Shown: in pieces, positions 7,482 to 15,954 of the stretch
Position numbering within the stretch: position 1 is the stretch's first letter
Layout: each line of letters opens with the position of its first letter
Origin: Nodosilinea foveolarum
Lineage (GTDB): Bacteria > Cyanobacteriota > Cyanobacteriia > Phormidesmidales > Phormidesmidaceae
NCBI GenBank assembly: GCA_003242035.1
Contig: QBMC01000029.1
Location: 1 to 32,047, forward strand
DNA: 32,047 nucleotides
Direction: 5' to 3'
Position numbers and translations under genes: made by a program
The notes under the pieces: model-generated
Seen by the model: only the letters and a program-made list of their open reading frames with translations
The model's database searches: none
What the model was told of the DNA's origin: nothing

Positions 7482-8729
7482 CTACGCTAGCTCAACCTGG
7501 GTCGCATACGCTTTGCCTTCTTTATGCTCCACAGATACAACAACTTCGACTCCACGCTCCAAGCTATCGAAGATATCTCTATTGATGTATTTCTGGTGAA
7601 ACAGAATGTCTGGAGTGCCGTCTTTAGGTTCTATGTAGCCGTGAAAATTGCCTTCTTTCATGGTGAACAAAAGCTTGACGACACCGTTTTTTGTGGGGTA
7701 ATTCGTTTCCTGAAGCGGTTGGGTAGAGGCAGGATTAAATGATAAGGAGGAGACAGCCTCTTGATTGGTAGCACTATCTTCCTTAGTTTGAAGATGTGTT
7801 TGTTTTTCATCTTCTAGCGGAAGCATTGGTTTATCTTCAGAGATAGAAGTCTTTCTTGGCGTAGCAATCGACCAGGGATATGGCAAACTGGCTTTATCGA
7901 ATGCAGTCGAGTCTGAGTCATTAGCAACAGACTCTTGTGGATTCTCTGATGAGTTTTCTTTAGTACCCTCTAGAGCGATCGCGGTTTCCGGCAAAGTCTC
8001 TTCGTTGATAGACTCCGACGATGAAGAGGAGAACTGTACAGATTCAGCGACATTCTCTTCTTCTACGCTATTCTCTTCTTCTACAGGTTTCCCCTCTTCA
8101 GAAGCACTTTCAATAATGTCGAAGCTAAACAGCAAAGCCTGCACCGGTTCCGCTACTTCATCTAAATCATTGTTCTCTAGCGCTGTCTCTAGCTCTGAAG
8201 GAACGCGGTCAGACACCGCCGCGTCTGAAGCAACCAAGGCTTCCTCTTCATCAAAGTGCACCGAGTTCGCTTTTATCTCCTGCTCCACAGCAGGAAGCAA
8301 ATCGTGAATACTAGGGAGCTGATTGGCTGACTGAATATCCGCAATTGATTCAATTGACGGCGGCGGGTCACCCGGCACGGCATCCAAACCAGATAGTTCT
8401 AACTGGCTACCTGGCACAGATGATGAGGCAGCATTTAATCTCATATGCGTATCTGCATCGTCCGCATTCTCGATAGCCCTTTGAGCAGCGTCTTTTTGCG
8501 AAACTGAAGACGGCTGAGCTAAAGGCGCTGCTGATTGAATAGAGAAGGATATGTCTGTTTGGCTAGAAGTAGACCTATCTGTAGGCGCTAGGCCAGATTC
8601 CTTCGAGGCCGTCGCATCCGCAGCATTTTGCTCAGCGGTAAACGGACGGGAGTTGCTGCGACGCCCGCTAATGGCCCCTAATACCTTCTGCAATTGGTGA
8701 AGTAACCAATTCATAAACCGTCTGAGCAT
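7482..8729 (-). CDS. Acidic disordered protein with C-terminal cold-shock-like domain
   Basis: This 415-residue protein has three parts. Residues 1-30 form a basic, possibly amphipathic helix (MLRRFMNWLLHQLQKVL). Residues 31 to about 345 are a long low-complexity Ser/Glu/Asp/Ala-rich region, with VEEEN repeats and a serine run, that should be disordered. About the last 65 residues resemble a cold-shock OB fold: GVVKLLFTMKEGNFHGYIEP matches GTVKWF...KGFGFI, and ILFHQKYIN matches the RNP2-like VFVHFSAI. The aromatic RNA-binding positions are only partly kept. It may bind single-stranded nucleic acid, with the N-terminus docking elsewhere, perhaps on membrane. AGGAT precedes the ATG at good spacing. 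I know of no function for this architecture. Confidence 0.8.
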   Translation of the reverse strand: MLRRFMNWLLHQLQKVLGAISGRRSNSRPFTAEQNAADATASKESGLAPTDRSTSSQTDISFSIQSAAPLAQPSSVSQKDAAQRAIENADDADTHMRLNAASSSVPGSQLELSGLDAVPGDPPPSIESIADIQSANQLPSIHDLLPAVEQEIKANSVHFDEEEALVASDAAVSDRVPSELETALENNDLDEVAEPVQALLFSFDIIESASEEGKPVEEENSVEEENVAESVQFSSSSSESINEETLPETAIALEGTKENSSENPQESVANDSDSTAFDKASLPYPWSIATPRKTSISEDKPMLPLEDEKQTHLQTKEDSATNQEAVSSLSFNPASTQPLQETNYPTKNGVVKLLFTMKEGNFHGYIEPKDGTPDILFHQKYINRDIFDSLERGVEVVVSVEHKEGKAYATQVELA

Positions 8730-8908
8730 CGCGGCTGGATCCTGCTGTTTGCGTCGTTCTTTGTACTATCGTGTGGCTTCCTAATACTACCAGCCACCAG
8801 GGTAAACAGGACTTCAGCCATAGGTATATCAAGATGTAATAATTTGAGAGCACTCCTATTGAGGGGTCAACTGCCAACGACGCGCTGCGGCTGAAAAACG
8901 CAAGACAG

Positions 8909-9010
8909 CTACTTTTTAGCAGGCTTAATGACCTGCCAAACGACAAAGACAGTAAAGGAAAGATATCCGATAGTAAATAGCCAATTCTGCCAACTGTCTG
9001 AAATTTCCAT
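8909..9010 (-). CDS. Small single-span membrane protein, 33 residues
   Basis: A short frame in the 348-base gap between the cold-shock-like gene and the FAD oxidoreductase encodes an acidic N-terminus (MEISDSWQNW), a hydrophobic segment of about 18 residues, and a polar basic tail ending KPAKK. This follows the pattern of tiny one-helix subunits of cyanobacterial membrane complexes such as photosystem, cytochrome b6f and NDH-1. I cannot match it to a named one. The ribosome site is weak. The layout (acidic end, one span, lysine tail, stop) is unlikely by chance, but conservation would have to confirm it. I see nothing else in the gap, and the longer overlapping frame at 8668-9102 looks spurious. 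Confidence 0.5.
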   Translation of the reverse strand: MEISDSWQNWLFTIGYLSFTVFVVWQVIKPAKK

Positions 9011-9077
9011 AAGCCCGTCAGGACATTGTGAGTAAAAATGTTTCTACCATCATCCCCAATCTCAATAAAAAGAGCGG

Positions 9078-11126
9078 TTACCAGACTCTCCAGTCCTCCC
9101 AATCTAGATTGAAGATGGAGGTATCAGGGAAGGCAGTAGGATTGCCGCTGTCGTTGAGGCGGCGCTGGAGTTGTTCTAGCTGGGGTTCTCGGCTCGGGAG
9201 ATTGTCTACCAGTTCGTAGGGGAGAATCTCGTTATCTAGGACGAAGTCGATGGTGGTGCCTGCGGCTGCACCGGCTGACCATTCGAACGAGTGGACGCGG
9301 TAGGCAGCAGCGGCAATGTTACTAGTGGCAATGGTTTTACCCGCGATCAGCAGGTTGTCGATGTTCTGTGGAATCATCGCTCGCAGTGGAATTTGACCGG
9401 GATAAGCCTGACCGTGAGCTTTGCGAATGTTCTGATATTCCGTGTTGCCAGGGGTCTCGGGCGGAGACTGGGTGAGGCAGGGGTGGAAGTCGATGGCATA
9501 TTGGGCGATGCCAACGGCGTCTGGGTAGATGGTGGAGCGGGTGCGGCGCATGATATCGGCGGCGGGCACGTTGTTTTCAATGGCAGAGATGGTTTCTAGT
9601 CCGGCGAGATTGCGCCATAGCTGGAGATAGCGCTGCGGGCCTAGAGAAGTTTTGTAATATTCGTCGCGGTAGTCGGCGCGAGAAATGTCGATTTCGTTGA
9701 TCATGAAGCCGTCGGGTTGGCCGTAGGCGGGGCGACCAACAATGCGTCTGGCTTCGCGGATGTAGGGGAACTTGGAAAGGCCATGAGCAGTTCCCATGGG
9801 GGCATCTAAGCCAGAGATGAAGAGATGATTGGGGTTAGGTTCTTTGACACCTGGGCCGAGCTGAGAGTCTGTCGTGCCGGTGGTGAGCCAGTGGTAGTAG
9901 CTGTAGGCGTTTTCTTCGCCCTTTCTGAGGGTGTCTACGCGCAGTCCACCGAACCAGCCGCCGGGTGCGAGTTGACCGGTTTCGGCAAGCTGAGGCGCGC
10001 TGAGCACGAGGTTGTCAGCAGACGTGCCGGGTCGGTAGTCGTTGCCCCACGTCCAGTTTTGCATGGAGATATCGCCGGGGGCGACAGCGGAAACGCCAAA
10101 CTCTCTTTTGTCATTGGGGCGCGGGTCGGGAGCGGCGATGCGGCGGTAGGTGAAGACGTAGTCGAAGTAGTCTTTGTTGTCGCGGGGGCGTTCGTAGCTG
10201 AAGTAGGGGGCGTATTGCTGGTAGAAGGCGGGTTCTGGCTGGGGCTGGGGTTCGGCGGTGCGCTCCATGCCAAAGGTGTAGGTGAAGCCTTGGACGCAGT
10301 AGGGGTCGCCGGTTTCGGTGGGGGAAGAGGGGTTAACGGGCGATTTGGGATCTAGTCCTAGCCGGTAGGGAACGCCTGCAAGCGCAATGACTTCACCGGT
10401 TTCAGTTGCTTCTACGACGTACCAATCAGCGGGGCCATCTGCGCCCTCTGCCGGGGGAACGAACTGGATGACTTCTTTGGTGAATCGGTTAGAGTCTTCG
10501 TAGCTGTAGCTGTCTATGATGGTTTCGGATAAGAGGAAAGTGTTGAGCGGCGGTGCGCCGGGAGCGGGCGTCTTTTGGATAGCGATCGCCCGCTCAATCT
10601 GTCTCCCATCCGCGCTCAGCCCAATCTCTTTGATCGCCGTAGAAGGAAACCACTTGAGCTTACCGCCCCCGCGACGGGCAGCATCTTCCAACTCACGACT
10701 CAAAATAGTATTCGCATCACGAGGCAAAAAGCAGGAAACGCTCACCCAGCAGCCGCCTGGATTTAGCTCGTCGTAGAACTCCTTGATGCGGTTACGCAGT
10801 TCCTTGTAACCCTTGGCATAGAACAATAGCTCGCGCTGACGTTTGGCCTCGTCTAGCGCCGAGGTGCCTTGAGAGGAAAGCTGACCGCCCATCCAGTCAG
10901 TCAGCTCGGTCATACAAACCGTGCGACCAGACAGCAGGCTTTCGTAGGCGGTCGCCGTACCGGAAAGCCCACCGCCCACAATCAGCAGCTCGCATTCAAC
11001 AGTTTCATCTGGGGTGGCTGAGGCGGTCTGCGCCACTGCACTCGACTGACTGAAGGGCAACGATAGCGCCGTCAGCAAAAGACTAAGCACACCGGCTGAA
11101 TAGCGACGAATTGAGGAAATAGCCAT
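9078..11126 (-). CDS. Exported FAD-dependent oxidoreductase
   Basis: Translation from the ATG at 11126 gives about 682 residues; a GTG at 11168 would add 14. The N-terminus has SIRRYSAG, a hydrophobic core and AVAQT-type cleavage, which resembles a twin-arginine signal. That would suit a flavoprotein folded with FAD before export. The dinucleotide-binding motif LLIVGGGLSGT follows at once, then WMGGQLSSQGTSALDE. A C-terminal NLLIAGKTIATSNIAAAAYR closes the FAD site. This layout matches the FAD_oxidored family of secreted flavoproteins of unknown substrate. The gene is divergent from the LpxB-like gene, with about 170 bases between starts. The function beyond a redox reaction is not readable. 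Confidence 0.87.
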   Translation of the reverse strand: MAISSIRRYSAGVLSLLLTALSLPFSQSSAVAQTASATPDETVECELLIVGGGLSGTATAYESLLSGRTVCMTELTDWMGGQLSSQGTSALDEAKRQRELLFYAKGYKELRNRIKEFYDELNPGGCWVSVSCFLPRDANTILSRELEDAARRGGGKLKWFPSTAIKEIGLSADGRQIERAIAIQKTPAPGAPPLNTFLLSETIIDSYSYEDSNRFTKEVIQFVPPAEGADGPADWYVVEATETGEVIALAGVPYRLGLDPKSPVNPSSPTETGDPYCVQGFTYTFGMERTAEPQPQPEPAFYQQYAPYFSYERPRDNKDYFDYVFTYRRIAAPDPRPNDKREFGVSAVAPGDISMQNWTWGNDYRPGTSADNLVLSAPQLAETGQLAPGGWFGGLRVDTLRKGEENAYSYYHWLTTGTTDSQLGPGVKEPNPNHLFISGLDAPMGTAHGLSKFPYIREARRIVGRPAYGQPDGFMINEIDISRADYRDEYYKTSLGPQRYLQLWRNLAGLETISAIENNVPAADIMRRTRSTIYPDAVGIAQYAIDFHPCLTQSPPETPGNTEYQNIRKAHGQAYPGQIPLRAMIPQNIDNLLIAGKTIATSNIAAAAYRVHSFEWSAGAAAGTTIDFVLDNEILPYELVDNLPSREPQLEQLQRRLNDSGNPTAFPDTSIFNLDWEDWRVW

Positions 11127-11295
11127 GAGAGTTGAAATCCGTTGAAGCGTGACCCTAAAATTACGCACTAATCTCTAAATTGGCAAGTCCCTATGTATCA
11201 GTTATCGAAGCAAGGCTGCCCTGGGTCACACCGCGAGAGGTGTACGATAGATTCGACATTCACCCATTGCAAGTCCCTTCCTCTACTGTGGCCCG

Positions 11296-12588
11296 GTGCC
11301 CGATCCTCGTATGTCTTCCAAGCCTTCTCAGCGGCTGCTATATATCAGCAACGGTCACGGTGAAGACAACCATTCCTCCCACATTATTCGGACGCTGCGA
11401 GCCATTCGACCTGATTTAGAAATCGCGGCGCTGCCAATCGTGGGTGAGGGCAACGCCTATCGCAAAATAGAGGTGCCCATTGTGGGGCCGACCTATACGC
11501 TGCCGTCGGGTGGGTTTACCTATATGAACCGGCTGCGGCTGATTGACGACATTCGCGCCGGACTGCTGACGATGACCTGGAAGCAGTATCAGGCGATGAA
11601 GGCGTATGTTTCCGAGGCGGACGTAGATTTTGTAGCGGCGACCGGAGACACGATTGGACAGGCATTTGCATTGCTAAGTGGCAAGCCGTTTGTATCTTTT
11701 ATTTCGCCGCTGTCGGCCATGTACGAAGGCAAGCTGAACATGGATTTGATTCTGTGGCAGATTTTGAAGTCTGAGCGCTGTCTGGCGGTGGCGACTAGAG
11801 ATGCCTATACCGCTGAAGATTTGCGCAAGCAAGGACTGGAGAAGGTTCAGTTTGGCGGCATTCCGTCGCTAGATCGCCTCAAGCCTGCGGGCAAAGACAT
11901 TCAGCTATCTGACGGTGAGAAAATGGTGGCGCTGCTGCCAGGATCGCGAACGGCGGAGGCGGTGCGGAACTTTAAGCTAGAAATGCATTTGGCGATGGAA
12001 GCGGCGCAGCTAAATCCGGCAGTGAAGTTTCGAGCGGCATTGGTGCCTAGCGTAATGGCAGAGGTGGCGAAAATAGCGGAGGATTGCGGCTGGCAGTACG
12101 AACAGCACGAGAGCGAAGGCCGCGAGGCGTGGGTGCGCCTGAGCTATGGCGGCGATGAGTACTATCCAAAGCCGGTGGAAATTCTTTGCTATAGCGATGC
12201 CTTTAATGATATTGCCTGTCGGACGACGCTGGTGGTCGGGATGGCGGGATTGGCGGTGGATCAGGCGATGGCGATTGGGAAGCCGATTGTGCAGATTGCG
12301 GGGGAGGGGCCGCAGTTTACCTATGCGTTTGCGGAAGCTCAAGACCGACTGTTGGGGCTGTCGGTGCAGACGATTGGCGAGCAGGCGGCGACGCCGGAGA
12401 TACTGAAGGCGGCGGCGGAGTGCGTGGTGAGGACGCTTGAGGATGCGGAGTATTTGCAGGCTTGTGTGGAGAATGGGCGGCAGCGGTTTGGGCCGTTTGG
12501 GGCGGCGGCGCGGATTGCCAATATGATCTTGTCGAATATGGATCGGGCGATCGCAGCTCAGCAAAGTGAAGCGGCAGTGGGTGTTTAA
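11296..12588 (+). CDS. Lipid-A-disaccharide synthase-related protein
   Basis: This protein of about 430 residues resembles the LpxB-related family found in cyanobacteria. It begins with LLYISNGHGEDNHSSHIIR, a nucleotide-sugar transferase-type N-terminal strand and loop. It continues with FVAATGDTIGQAFAL and FISPLSAMYEGKL in place of the LpxB motifs, and in the C-terminal half has VALLPGSR and GMAGLAVDQAMAIGKPIVQI, a typical GT-B donor-site region. It may be a glycosyltransferase acting on a lipid acceptor, but the exact reaction is unknown and true LpxB should be a separate gene. Starts are GTG 11296 or ATG 11311. The stop overlaps or abuts the next gene, an MsbA-like exporter, so the two are co-transcribed. 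Confidence 0.85.
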   Translation: MPDPRMSSKPSQRLLYISNGHGEDNHSSHIIRTLRAIRPDLEIAALPIVGEGNAYRKIEVPIVGPTYTLPSGGFTYMNRLRLIDDIRAGLLTMTWKQYQAMKAYVSEADVDFVAATGDTIGQAFALLSGKPFVSFISPLSAMYEGKLNMDLILWQILKSERCLAVATRDAYTAEDLRKQGLEKVQFGGIPSLDRLKPAGKDIQLSDGEKMVALLPGSRTAEAVRNFKLEMHLAMEAAQLNPAVKFRAALVPSVMAEVAKIAEDCGWQYEQHESEGREAWVRLSYGGDEYYPKPVEILCYSDAFNDIACRTTLVVGMAGLAVDQAMAIGKPIVQIAGEGPQFTYAFAEAQDRLLGLSVQTIGEQAATPEILKAAAECVVRTLEDAEYLQACVENGRQRFGPFGAAARIANMILSNMDRAIAAQQSEAAVGV

Positions 12589-12589
12589 A

Positions 12590-14383
12590 GTGAAAAGTGA
12601 TAAACAACAATCTAGCTACAGCTATCTATGGCCTTTTCTCAAAGCAGAGAAGCCTTCGTTTCTCCGAAACTTTGTCTGTGTCATTGGCTACGTGATAACG
12701 GTTCCCCTCGTACTGGAGATAGGGAAGAAGGCAATTACTGCGATCGCTGAAGGCAACATCAGAGGAACCGCTTACTGGCTAGGGCTTGCAGTCATTGACT
12801 TTACCTTTCAAAACATCTTTCTGTACGGCGCTAGAGTAAACGCAATCGGGGCCGCACAGAACGTAGTTTTGGCAATACGCAAACAGGTCTATGCCAACCT
12901 GCATCAAATGGACATTGACTATTTTGGACGGGCGCAGACAGGCGACCTGACCTATCGAATAACTGAAGACATCGACAAAGTAGGTGAGGTTATCACCAAA
13001 ATGTCTCAGCAGTTTCTCTCCTGCGTACTGCAAATTATTGTTTTAGTTGGCTATATCTTTCATCTAAACTGGCAGCTCTCCGTCACGGGTCTGGTAGTAG
13101 CTCCGCTGATGGCCGTACTAATTAGCTACTTTGGTCAGCGACAGCTCAAGCTCTCTAGACGCAGTCAAAGTGAAATCTCAAACTTGTCGTCGCTGCTGAC
13201 TGAAGTATTTGGCAGTATTCGCATTGTGCAAGCTTTTGCCGCGCAAGATTACGAAGTTAAGCGGTTTTCGGAAGATGCGTTGAAAAACAGGGATGCGAAG
13301 TATAAAACTGAGCATGTCATGGCTGTTCAATACCCCGTGTTGGGCTTCTTTGAGGCGTTGGGCATTATGCTGCTGTTCTTGGTAGGGGTTTGGCAAATTT
13401 CTATCGGCGGACTGACTGGCGAAGAGTTTGGGGTGTTTATCGGTGCAATTCTGCTGTTGATTTCGCCAATAGATATAGCCACTCAGCACTATAACCTTTA
13501 CAAGCAAACAGAAGCCTCAGCCGAGCGAGTCTTTGAGCTAATGACCTTGCAGCCAACCCTAATAGAAGATCCAAATGCAATGGCATTGCCTGCCATTGTC
13601 GGCAACGTAGATTACCGTAACGTCAGCTTTAGCTACAGCTTGGGCGATACAGAACCTAATGAATCTGGCAAGCAAGAAACCGTTTTAGGCAACCTCAACT
13701 TACAGGTAAGTCCTGGTGAAGTCGTCGCGCTAGTGGGGCCTTCGGGTGCGGGTAAAACTACTATCGTGAATCTGCTTACTCGTTTTTACGATCCGCAGGT
13801 AGGCGCGGTGCTGGTTGATGGCATTGATATTAAGACCGTGACGATTCGCAGCTTGCGGCATCAGATTGGGACGGTGCCGCAGGAGACGACGCTGTTTTCG
13901 GGGACGGTGGCGCAGAATATCGCCTACGGCCAAACGAATCTGGATTATGACGACATTGAGGCAGCAGCCAAAGTAGCAAATGCGCACGAGTTCATCAGCC
14001 AGTTTTCGCAGGGATATCACACCTGGGTGGGGGAGCGCGGGACGAATTTTTCGGGCGGGCAAAGACAGAGGATTGCGATCGCCCGTGCCATCCTGCTCAA
14101 CCCACGCATCTTAATCCTGGACGAAGCCACCAGCGCCCTAGATCCCGAATCAGAAGCGCTGGTACAAGAAGCTTTGGAACGCGCTATGAAAAATCGGACG
14201 GTGTTCATCATTGCTCACCGGTTGAGCACCGTACGCAAGGCAGATCGCATTCTCTTTTTGGAAAGAGGCCAAATTTTAGAATCTGGAACCCACGAAAAGC
14301 TGCTAACGCAGGGCGGCAGATATGCTCAGTTTTACAATCAGCAGTTTGATAGTCGAGGCCAGGAACCGGCGGCGGCTAAATAA
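12590..14383 (+). CDS. MsbA-like ABC exporter (fused permease and ATPase)
   Basis: This protein of about 597 residues is a half-size ABC exporter. Residues 1 to about 310 hold six membrane helices of the type I exporter fold. The ATPase domain has Walker A GPSGAGKTT near residue 383, the signature SGGQRQR, Walker B ILILDEATSALD and the switch His in IIAHRLSTV. It should work as a homodimer in the inner membrane, moving a lipid or other hydrophobic substrate. The start is ambiguous: GTG at 12590 lies just past the upstream stop, and GTG at 12566 would overlap it by 23 bases. Tight linkage to the LpxB-related gene suggests that protein's product is the substrate, but this is inference. Confidence 0.92.
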   Translation: MKSDKQQSSYSYLWPFLKAEKPSFLRNFVCVIGYVITVPLVLEIGKKAITAIAEGNIRGTAYWLGLAVIDFTFQNIFLYGARVNAIGAAQNVVLAIRKQVYANLHQMDIDYFGRAQTGDLTYRITEDIDKVGEVITKMSQQFLSCVLQIIVLVGYIFHLNWQLSVTGLVVAPLMAVLISYFGQRQLKLSRRSQSEISNLSSLLTEVFGSIRIVQAFAAQDYEVKRFSEDALKNRDAKYKTEHVMAVQYPVLGFFEALGIMLLFLVGVWQISIGGLTGEEFGVFIGAILLLISPIDIATQHYNLYKQTEASAERVFELMTLQPTLIEDPNAMALPAIVGNVDYRNVSFSYSLGDTEPNESGKQETVLGNLNLQVSPGEVVALVGPSGAGKTTIVNLLTRFYDPQVGAVLVDGIDIKTVTIRSLRHQIGTVPQETTLFSGTVAQNIAYGQTNLDYDDIEAAAKVANAHEFISQFSQGYHTWVGERGTNFSGGQRQRIAIARAILLNPRILILDEATSALDPESEALVQEALERAMKNRTVFIIAHRLSTVRKADRILFLERGQILESGTHEKLLTQGGRYAQFYNQQFDSRGQEPAAAK

Positions 14384-14412
14384 CTAAAAAAACTTACCAA
14401 AAAAGAAAACCA

Positions 14413-14449
14413 ATACTGCCGGAGATGAGTTTCCATCGTTAGGCAGTAT
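14413..14449 (-). terminator. Terminator for the MlaE-like gene
   Basis: ATACTGCC (14413-14420) pairs with GGCAGTAT (14442-14449), and the loop can form an inner GATG/CATC pair. Read on the minus strand the stem is followed by TGGTTTTCTTTTTT, a good T-rich tract. It lies about 140 bases after the MlaE-like stop and also close to the end of the plus-strand ABC gene. Confidence 0.65.
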
Positions 14450-14588
14450 CGGCTTGGGGGGTGTGAGGAAGCGAAGTAATCACTCCTGATTAATATAGTG
14501 CTAGGCCAGTATGACTTTTGTGTGACAACGAGGTGAAATAGCCGTGATGGTTTCAAGTTTTCTAGTTTTGTTGACTAGTTTTTGTTGA

Positions 14589-15452
14589 CTAGTGCAGCAT
14601 TCTAAACAGCACCAGGCTAGAGAGGAAAAGATCGATAGCAAACAGCCCCACCCAGGCCGTAACCACAGCGGCCGTTGCCGACTCACCGACGCCGTGACCA
14701 TGCCGCGCCGCCGTCAGCCCTCGACTACAGCTAGCGATTGCAATCACCCCCCCAAACACCACCGCCTTCGCGATAATCCTCAGCACGTCCGCCACCTGCA
14801 AATGGGTTCGCAGACCCTCTAAAAAGCTAGACATAGACAAATCGTAAACAGTCGTCGTAATGAAGCCACCGCCCGCAACGCCAAAGCACAGCCCCAAAAT
14901 CGTCAGGATTGGCAGCATCAGGGCACAGGCGATCGCTCTAGGCATTACCAGATAATCAATCGGGTCGGTGCGCAGCATTTTGAGCGCGTCTATCTGCTGA
15001 GTGAGCTTCATCGCCGCAATTTCGGCAGCAAACGCCGATCCCACCTGACAGGCCAGTACCCCAGCGGTCAGCAGTGGCGCTAACTCTCGGCAGTAAGCAG
15101 CGGCAAATACGCTCCCCAAAGCGCTAATAGAGCCAAATTGAGACATTTCTCTAGCCGACTGCGTGGCAAAAATGATCCCCACACAGACATTAGTCATAAT
15201 CACCGGGAGCAGGCAGCGCGGCCCAGCGCACATTAGTTGATCCATAATCTGACGCTGACCGAAACGCCCCTGTAGCAGCCGATGCATCACCTGTCCTGCT
15301 AGTAAAAAGGCCATCGCCGTATGATAAATCGGGTTGTCGGCCTCGATGTTGTGATGGACACGACTGACCCTGCGCCCGGTACGAGAACGGGGCTGGGGAT
15401 TGTCTAATAGTTTGGCTATACGCTGGGATAAGCGTCGATCAGCTTTGACCAT
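14589..15452 (-). CDS. MlaE-family lipid ABC transporter permease
   Basis: This 287-residue protein is a permease of the MlaE/YrbE family, which moves phospholipids between the inner membrane and the outer membrane or, in plastids, the envelope (TGD1). Family hallmarks are visible: CRELAPLLTAGVLACQVGSAFAAE, MKLTQQIDALKMLRTDPIDYLVMPR, and five or so hydrophobic spans. A basic N-terminal extension of about 45 residues (SRTGRRVSRVHHN) precedes the core. MlaF (ATPase) and MlaD (MCE) partners are not adjacent, so they must be encoded elsewhere. A 12-base direct repeat (TTGTTGACTAGT at 14569-14580 and 14582-14593) overlaps the stop codon. Confidence 0.9.
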   Translation of the reverse strand: MVKADRRLSQRIAKLLDNPQPRSRTGRRVSRVHHNIEADNPIYHTAMAFLLAGQVMHRLLQGRFGQRQIMDQLMCAGPRCLLPVIMTNVCVGIIFATQSAREMSQFGSISALGSVFAAAYCRELAPLLTAGVLACQVGSAFAAEIAAMKLTQQIDALKMLRTDPIDYLVMPRAIACALMLPILTILGLCFGVAGGGFITTTVYDLSMSSFLEGLRTHLQVADVLRIIAKAVVFGGVIAIASCSRGLTAARHGHGVGESATAAVVTAWVGLFAIDLFLSSLVLFRMLH

Positions 15453-15954
15453 CGAAACGGACTCATTGTGATAACTGCTAGGGAGGGAGTGTAGAAATGG
15501 AGTCAGCCCTGGTGCACAGTTCAGACCTTCGGCATGACAGAGAATAGTATAAGACCTGAGCTAGCGCCATTAAGCCTATATTCTATCGGTGAGAACCCCC
15601 GGCACGAGCGAATCTCCCCAACCGCTGCTCATATAGATTTCCCCAAGGTGACCGGCTAGGTCGAAACAGCATCGAGACAAGCTGATTCATCCATCGACTG
15701 ACATAAAGAGGCTCACTTAATGGCTGTGAAATAGTACGCTGGCAGCCTCAGAAACTAGTACAGGTATAAAAGAACGACGCTGAGAAGTGGCTAGCACTTT
15801 CTCCAAAGACTCTTTGAAAGCGTTGGCAATAGAGAGATGCAGGGGAGATTAGACGTTCTCGAAAATAAAAGGTTGCAATTTAGTACAAATACAGTACACT
15901 TGTACCAAGCAGCGAGAGGCGCTTATCTTTCATTGCTCTTTTGCGCTTTAGATA
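15453..15954. other. Divergent intergenic region
   Basis: This 502-base gap separates the minus-strand MlaE-like gene from the plus-strand cluster of unknown genes. I find no RNA gene or credible coding frame; the one open frame at 15837-16046 has no coding features and overlaps the next gene. The right end holds the promoter and LexA-like site described separately. Confidence 0.6.
15873..15906 (+). promoter_or_regulatory. Candidate promoter with LexA-box-like operator
   Basis: AGTACACTTGTACC at 15893-15906 fits the published cyanobacterial LexA consensus RGTACNNNDGTWCB. Another AGTAC lies 11 bases upstream (15882-15886), one helical turn away. A possible sigma-70 promoter, TTGCAA (15873-15878) and TACACT (15895-15900) with 16-base spacing, has its -10 box inside the operator, which is suitable for repression. 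It lies about 50 bases before the first gene of the cluster. A consensus this loose can also match by chance. Confidence 0.4.

Noticed and set aside
8668-9102. 144-codon minus-strand frame with hydrophobic stretches
   Set aside because: It overlaps the 5' end of the cold-shock-like gene in another frame, has mixed low-quality composition, and competes with the better small ORF at 8909-9010.
9825-10355. Long plus-strand frames opposite the FAD oxidoreductase
   Set aside because: They are antisense shadows of a GC-rich gene with clear family motifs on the minus strand.
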